A stretch of DNA of 7,437 bases, taken from contig JAEWRE010000001.1 of the NCBI GenBank assembly GCA_023460235.1, forward strand, positions 1 through 7,437, given 5' to 3'. Within the stretch, counting starts at the first letter, position 1, and each line of letters starts with the position of its first letter. Source of the DNA: Bacillota bacterium (GTDB taxonomy: Bacteria; Bacillota; Clostridia; TANB77; CAG-465). Below are positions 5,007-7,437 of this stretch, one piece after another. A program made the position numbers and the translations under genes. The notes beneath the pieces are model-generated. The model searched no databases. It had not been told where the DNA came from and saw nothing but the letters and a program-made list of their open reading frames with translations.

Positions 5007-5408
5007 TTAAAGCAAAGGTAATTTGTTTTCTTTAAGAACCTTGTTGACATAAGATAACTTATAATAGCTGCCTCTTACTCCTTTGACTCTCTGAGTTGAA
5101 TCAACAATGCAAGTAAACATTTTGTAATTTACTCCAAGTTTTTTTCTAAAAAAACCTGCTGAAATAATCAATTCGTAATCAGATATTTCTTTCCAAAATT
5201 TCATGAAAAAATCACGATCTATATAAAAGTTGCATCTCTCACTTTCATCATTCTTAAAAATATTCTTTTTAACTTCATCTATATTTTCAAAAAAACTTTC
5301 TTGTTTTAGATAATCAAGGATATTACTCCTGCATCCAAAAAGCATATAGCTAGCAATGAATAATGGAATTGCATTGTAATTCCTGTATCTTGTTGATTTT
5401 TCTTTCAT
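5007..5408 (-). CDS. Hypothetical protein of the replication unit (133 aa)
   Basis: Function is not recognised. The protein is basic and rich in aromatic residues. It starts MKEKSTRYRNYNAIPLFIAS, has a charged middle and ends with a stretch (GVRGSYYKLSYVNKVLKENK, about 110-129) that could be a helix-based DNA-binding end, though no firm HTH can be drawn. ATG 5408 follows AAAGGAAT with an A-run. It lies 25 bases after the larger winged-helix gene and is probably the last gene of unit 1, just before the CRP-type promoter. Position suggests a replication or regulatory accessory. Confidence 0.7.
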   Translation of the reverse strand: MKEKSTRYRNYNAIPLFIASYMLFGCRSNILDYLKQESFFENIDEVKKNIFKNDESERCNFYIDRDFFMKFWKEISDYELIISAGFFRKKLGVNYKMFTCIVDSTQRVKGVRGSYYKLSYVNKVLKENKLPLL

Positions 5409-5433
5409 TTTTTTTTATTCCTTTTTTTTATTG

Positions 5434-6228
5434 TTAAATTTTGCCATTATTTTTCAAATAGTTGTATTCATCTGTAAGACATTCGTAAATATCTAAATAT
5501 ACCCTCAGAGATAATTCTCCCTTTGTCCTTAGTCCTAACAAATAATTAACAGATACTGCATTATTATTTTCATCGTAGAATATAGGTGATCTATCTTGCA
5601 TATCATTAGGCTTAGAATATATCTTCTTATCTTTATCAATGATGTAATTTTCAAAATCATCATCACAGAATTGACCAAAATCAAAATTTAAAACTTCCTC
5701 TGGAACTTCTGGAACTTTGCCATCATACTTTCTTAATAAGCATCTAAAATCTTGTCTATCAGTATGATACCAGCCTTCAACTGGTAGATAATCATCATCA
5801 GGGTTATAATCTGCGTTTGTGGTTTCCTTAGCATTTAAATTTTCGCAGTCAACTTCTTCTTGCTCTTCTATATCTTCGGGGGCAATTTCATCTATACCTT
5901 CAGTTTCTGTTTCTGCTTCAATCTCAGCATTGACATAATTCTTGATAAAATCATCTGTAAAATCAATAATCATTACATTGTTATTGTAATTTATTCTTGT
6001 TATTGTAATGATGTTTTTATCTTGCAATTCTTTTAAGATAACCCAAAGAGCAGGCTTTTTTAAATGCTTTATTTTTAAGAAATAATCTTTACTTACTTTG
6101 ATAGCTTTTTTCTTTTTATTCCAAAGTGCAAAAATACGACCTAAAATAAAATGGCTTGCATAAAAGCATTTAAGCTCAATCTCATAAGCCTTAATAGGCA
6201 ATATATTATAAATAAGCTCTTGTTTCAT
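5434..6228 (-). CDS. Winged-helix protein with acidic linker, replication-initiator-like (264 aa)
   Basis: Residues 1-98 form a winged-helix-like domain paralogous to the whole of the upstream 103-residue protein. Shared landmarks are a P-x-K-x-Y start, a tryptophan near 36, 'LW..LKEL' (61-68) as probable recognition-helix region, and VMIIDFTDDFIK (85-96). Residues 101-128 are a Glu-rich, probably disordered linker. The C-terminal part (146-264) is acidic and aromatic and not recognised; it ends in a helical LRVYLDIYECLTDEYNYL. The design, a DNA-binding head, a flexible acidic arm and a protein-contact tail, recalls phage replication O proteins, but this is inference. The ATG overlaps the upstream stop (ATGA), so the two paralogs are made together, next to the 11-copy repeat array. 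Confidence 0.75.
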   Translation of the reverse strand: MKQELIYNILPIKAYEIELKCFYASHFILGRIFALWNKKKKAIKVSKDYFLKIKHLKKPALWVILKELQDKNIITITRINYNNNVMIIDFTDDFIKNYVNAEIEAETETEGIDEIAPEDIEEQEEVDCENLNAKETTNADYNPDDDYLPVEGWYHTDRQDFRCLLRKYDGKVPEVPEEVLNFDFGQFCDDDFENYIIDKDKKIYSKPNDMQDRSPIFYDENNNAVSVNYLLGLRTKGELSLRVYLDIYECLTDEYNYLKNNGKI

Positions 6229-6536
6229 TCTTCAATATCCTTTAAGAATTTATCTGTAAAATCTATAATCATCAATGCACCATCAAGATAATCTTTTTTG
6301 TAAAGGTTGATAACTTCCTTTTCCCTTAGCTCTTTAAGATAAAGCCATAATGTATGTTTTGTCATAGTTGGCATCATTGCTAATATTTCAGATCTTGTAA
6401 GCTCTAAAGGTTTTTTATTATTCTTATACCAGCGTGAATATAAATGAGTTAATAGCAGAATGACTGCATAATAATTTTTGAAATTTATATCATAAATCTT
6501 TTTTGGAAAAAGCAAGGTAATAACTTTTTCTTCCAT
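6225..6536 (-). CDS. Single-domain winged-helix protein, paralog of the next gene (103 aa)
   Basis: The protein is one winged-helix-like domain: helices at about 20-38, an 'LTRSEILAMM' helix (46-55), 'HTLWLYLKELREK' (61-73) as probable recognition region, and a beta wing (74-93) ending MIIDFTDKFLKD. About a third of its residues match the N-terminal domain of the downstream 264-residue protein by eye, so the pair arose by duplication and the downstream copy gained a tail. The ATG at 6536 has AAGGAG about eight bases upstream. It is the first gene after the promoter at 6584-6612 and lies closest to the repeat array. A DNA-binding or autoregulatory role is likely; a short form that competes with or pairs with the long form is an appealing idea without proof. 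Confidence 0.75.
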   Translation of the reverse strand: MEEKVITLLFPKKIYDINFKNYYAVILLLTHLYSRWYKNNKKPLELTRSEILAMMPTMTKHTLWLYLKELREKEVINLYKKDYLDGALMIIDFTDKFLKDIEE

Positions 6537-6676
6537 TTTTAATATCTCCTTTTTAGTTTAAAAAAATTTAATTTTCATAAATAATTTTAAATTAAAAATA
6601 AATAAAAGTAAAGCAAAATACAAAGAAAAGAAATAAAAAATAATTAAATTTTAATGTTATCATTTTTTTTAATTCA
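6537..6676. other. Very AT-rich stretch, possible DNA-unwinding element
   Basis: About 90% of these bases are A or T, clearly more than the rest of the window. The rightward strand is mostly A from about 6590 to 6650. It sits directly beside the repeat array and includes the leftward promoter. That pairing of repeats with an easily melted segment is the classical layout of an iteron origin. No gene is seen in it apart from low-complexity frames. Confidence 0.45.
6584..6612 (-). promoter_or_regulatory. Leftward promoter for the winged-helix unit
   Basis: Minus strand: TTTACT (-35, 6607-6612), a 17-base spacer and TAAAAT (-10, 6584-6589). The predicted start is near 6577, about 40 bases before the ATG at 6536. 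The repeat array begins about 65 bases upstream of the -35, so proteins bound there could control this promoter. In such AT-rich DNA, chance matches are common. Confidence 0.5.
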
Positions 6677-6894
6677 TCAAAATAATTTGATACTTCATCA
6701 AAATATTTTAAAGTTTCAAAATATTTCGATACTTCATCAAAATAATTTGAAGGTTCATCAAAATATTTTAAAATTTCAAAATAATTTGAAGGTCTATCAA
6801 AATATTTCGATGGTGTTTCAAAATATTTTGATAATACTTCAAAATAATTTGATGGTTCATCAAAATAATTTGATGGCACTTCAAAATATTTTGA
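6677..6894. repeat. Array of eleven 14-bp palindromic repeats (iteron-like)
   Basis: Eleven copies of TCAAAATA(A/T)TTTGA start at 6677, 6698, 6716, 6737, 6758, 6776, 6797, 6818, 6839, 6860 and 6881. The left half TCAAAATA is invariant in all copies; the right half varies slightly (TTTGA, TTTAA or TTCGA). The copies at 6818 and 6881 are perfect palindromes. Spacing is 21 bp eight times and 18 bp twice. The spacers of 7 (or 4) bases vary freely. Copies 1-3 and 4-6 repeat the 21-then-18 spacing, suggesting duplication of a 60-bp block. Two helical turns per unit put most sites on one DNA face. The likely role is a binding array for a dimeric protein: replication iterons, a centromere-like site or multi-operator control. 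The spacings, all multiples of three, keep frames open on both strands. Confidence 0.9.
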
Positions 6895-6944
6895 AAAAAT
6901 AGCTTATAAGTTATTGATTTTTATAATAAAAATTTTTGCACTGC

Positions 6945-6974
6945 TTGTCCTAGTAGTTATTAGTAATATATAGT
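6945..6974 (+). promoter_or_regulatory. Weak candidate rightward promoter
   Basis: TTGTCC (6945-6950) and TATAGT (6969-6974) are 18 bases apart, matching the sigma70 hexamers at 4 and 5 of 6 positions. A start near 6981 would make a short RNA containing the hairpin at 6989-7011 and its T-run. Chance is quite possible. Confidence 0.3.
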
Positions 6975-6986
6975 AATAATATAGTA
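6951..6986. repeat. Helically phased TAGTA repeats
   Basis: TAGTA occurs at 6951, 6961, 6971 and 6982, at intervals of 10, 10 and 11 bases, all inside the loop of the long inverted repeat. One-turn phasing suggests a protein-binding or bending element on one DNA face. The motif is short. Confidence 0.4.
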
Positions 6987-6988
6987 GT

Positions 6989-7024
6989 GCAAAACCGCCA
7001 AACAGTTTTGCGAAATTATTTTTT
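6989..7024 (+). terminator. Terminator-like hairpin in the control region
   Basis: GCAAAAC (6989-6995) pairs with GTTTTGC (7005-7011) across a nine-base loop and is followed at 7016-7024 by ATTATTTTT-type sequence with a run of seven T. Read rightward it has the shape of a weak intrinsic terminator. It lies upstream of the promoter at 7031, so it would stop transcripts entering from the left. Confidence 0.5.
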
Positions 7025-7030
7025 TATCTC

Positions 7031-7059
7031 TTTACTTTTTTAAAATCTAAATCTATAAT
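7031..7059 (+). promoter_or_regulatory. Rightward promoter for the primase gene
   Basis: TTTACT (-35, 7031-7036), a 17-base spacer and a perfect TATAAT (-10, 7054-7059). The predicted start is near 7066, leaving a leader of about 185 bases before the ATG at 7250. That leader has no ATG-initiated small gene that I can see; it holds a tandem TTTGCTG at 7146-7152 and 7154-7160 and is A-rich near its end. The -35 is the same TTTACT as that of the leftward promoter at 6584-6612. Confidence 0.65.
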
Positions 7060-7249
7060 CTGAATAAAGATAAAACATAAAATTTAATCTACATTAAACA
7101 AAAGGAAGCCACACATAAATTAACTCAAAATCACAATTTTATTTTTTTGCTGGTTTGCTGATATTTACAAAATAATTTTTTGGGACTAAAATTCAAAAAC
7201 CAAAAGCAAAAAATAAAAAAAATAAAACGGAATAAAAGGAATTACACAA

Positions 7250-7437
7250 ATGTACGATTTGCAAACAAAGCCAACTCCAGAAAAATTATCCAAAATACTG
7301 TCATACATTGATGCAAATAATTATGACCTTTGGGTTATGGTGTCACTTGTTTTAGGGCGTGAATATCCAAATAATCAAGAGGTTCTAAACATTTTGCATC
7401 AATGGAGTGCTACAGCCTCTAACAGAAAACACAAAGA
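7250..7437 (+). CDS. PriCT-2-type primase/helicase, N-terminal part (cut by window edge)
   Basis: This is the only convincing rightward gene. The first 62 residues are visible and the frame is open to the edge. The pattern 'LSKILSYIDANNYDLWVMVS', then 'LGREYP', then 'VLNILHQWSATASNRK', matches the small PriCT-2 helical module (often xxIxxDDYxxWxxVGxAL ... LWxxWS). This module is found in phage and plasmid primase or primase-helicase proteins. If it is a standard member, a helicase part (D5/DUF5906 type) should follow beyond the window. AAAGGA lies nine bases before the ATG. It is transcribed away from the repeat array, facing the winged-helix genes, consistent with two replication arms. Confidence 0.7.
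   Translation, partial: MYDLQTKPTPEKLSKILSYIDANNYDLWVMVSLVLGREYPNNQEVLNILHQWSATASNRKHK

Larger units (their letters stand above)
6934..6994 (+). other. Long-range inverted repeat, alternative pairing partner
   Basis: TTTTGCACT (6934-6942) is the exact reverse complement of AGTGCAAAA (6986-6994), and pairing in RNA could extend three more positions with a G-U. The enclosed 43 bases are AT-rich. The right arm is shared with the hairpin at 6989-7011, so in a rightward transcript the two structures exclude each other, as in an attenuator. Confidence 0.55.

Noticed and set aside
6677..6894. CRISPR array
   Set aside because: Units are only 21 or 18 bp, spacers are 7 or 4 bases, the repeats are palindromic AT-only-like elements, and no cas gene is present.
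7241..7250. DnaA-box-like TTACACA before the primase
   Set aside because: It departs too far from TTATNCACA, is a single copy, and sits in the ribosome-binding region.

Overview
The window is about 70% A+T and looks like the early, replication and recombination region of a temperate phage or related mobile element. The host is probably an AT-rich gammaproteobacterium. The phage call rests on a YqaJ/lambda-type exonuclease, a phage-style PAPS-reductase-like PP-loop protein, the start of a PriCT-2-type primase, and many small, tightly packed genes without recognisable housekeeping function. The gammaproteobacterial call rests on two CRP-type operators (TGTGA-N6-TCACA class) placed where class I CRP activation would need them. 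No integrase, repressor, structural gene, tRNA or CRISPR array is visible.

Layout: nearly all genes run leftward (minus strand); only the primase at the right edge runs rightward. Between the two arms lies about 700 bp without a convincing gene (6537-7249). It holds a very AT-rich stretch, an array of eleven copies of a 14-bp palindromic element with 21- or 18-bp spacing (6677-6894), a set of inverted repeats that could form alternative RNA hairpins (6934-7011), a leftward promoter (6584-6612) and a rightward promoter (7031-7059). This looks like a replication origin or master control region.

The leftward arm appears to be three transcription units. Unit 1 (6536 to 5007) encodes two adjacent paralogous winged-helix proteins, overlapping by ATGA, and an unknown 133-residue protein. 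Unit 2 (4846 to 2039) starts at a CRP-type promoter and encodes the YqaJ exonuclease, a 36-residue single-pass membrane protein, a modular helix-turn-helix protein, a small basic protein and the PP-loop protein. Unit 3 (1913 to the left edge) starts at a second, near-identical copy of the same promoter (63 of 70 bases by eye) and encodes a chain of small unknown proteins. One has paired HTH modules, and the last two or three may be small tandem paralogs.

Working model (inference): the winged-helix pair binds the repeat array to start or control replication, the primase acts from the other arm, and the exonuclease supports recombination. Expression of units 2 and 3 would be tied to host cAMP-CRP through duplicated promoters. 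The best candidates for something undescribed are the array with its paired winged-helix genes, the twin CRP promoters, and the three-segment alternative hairpin in front of the primase.
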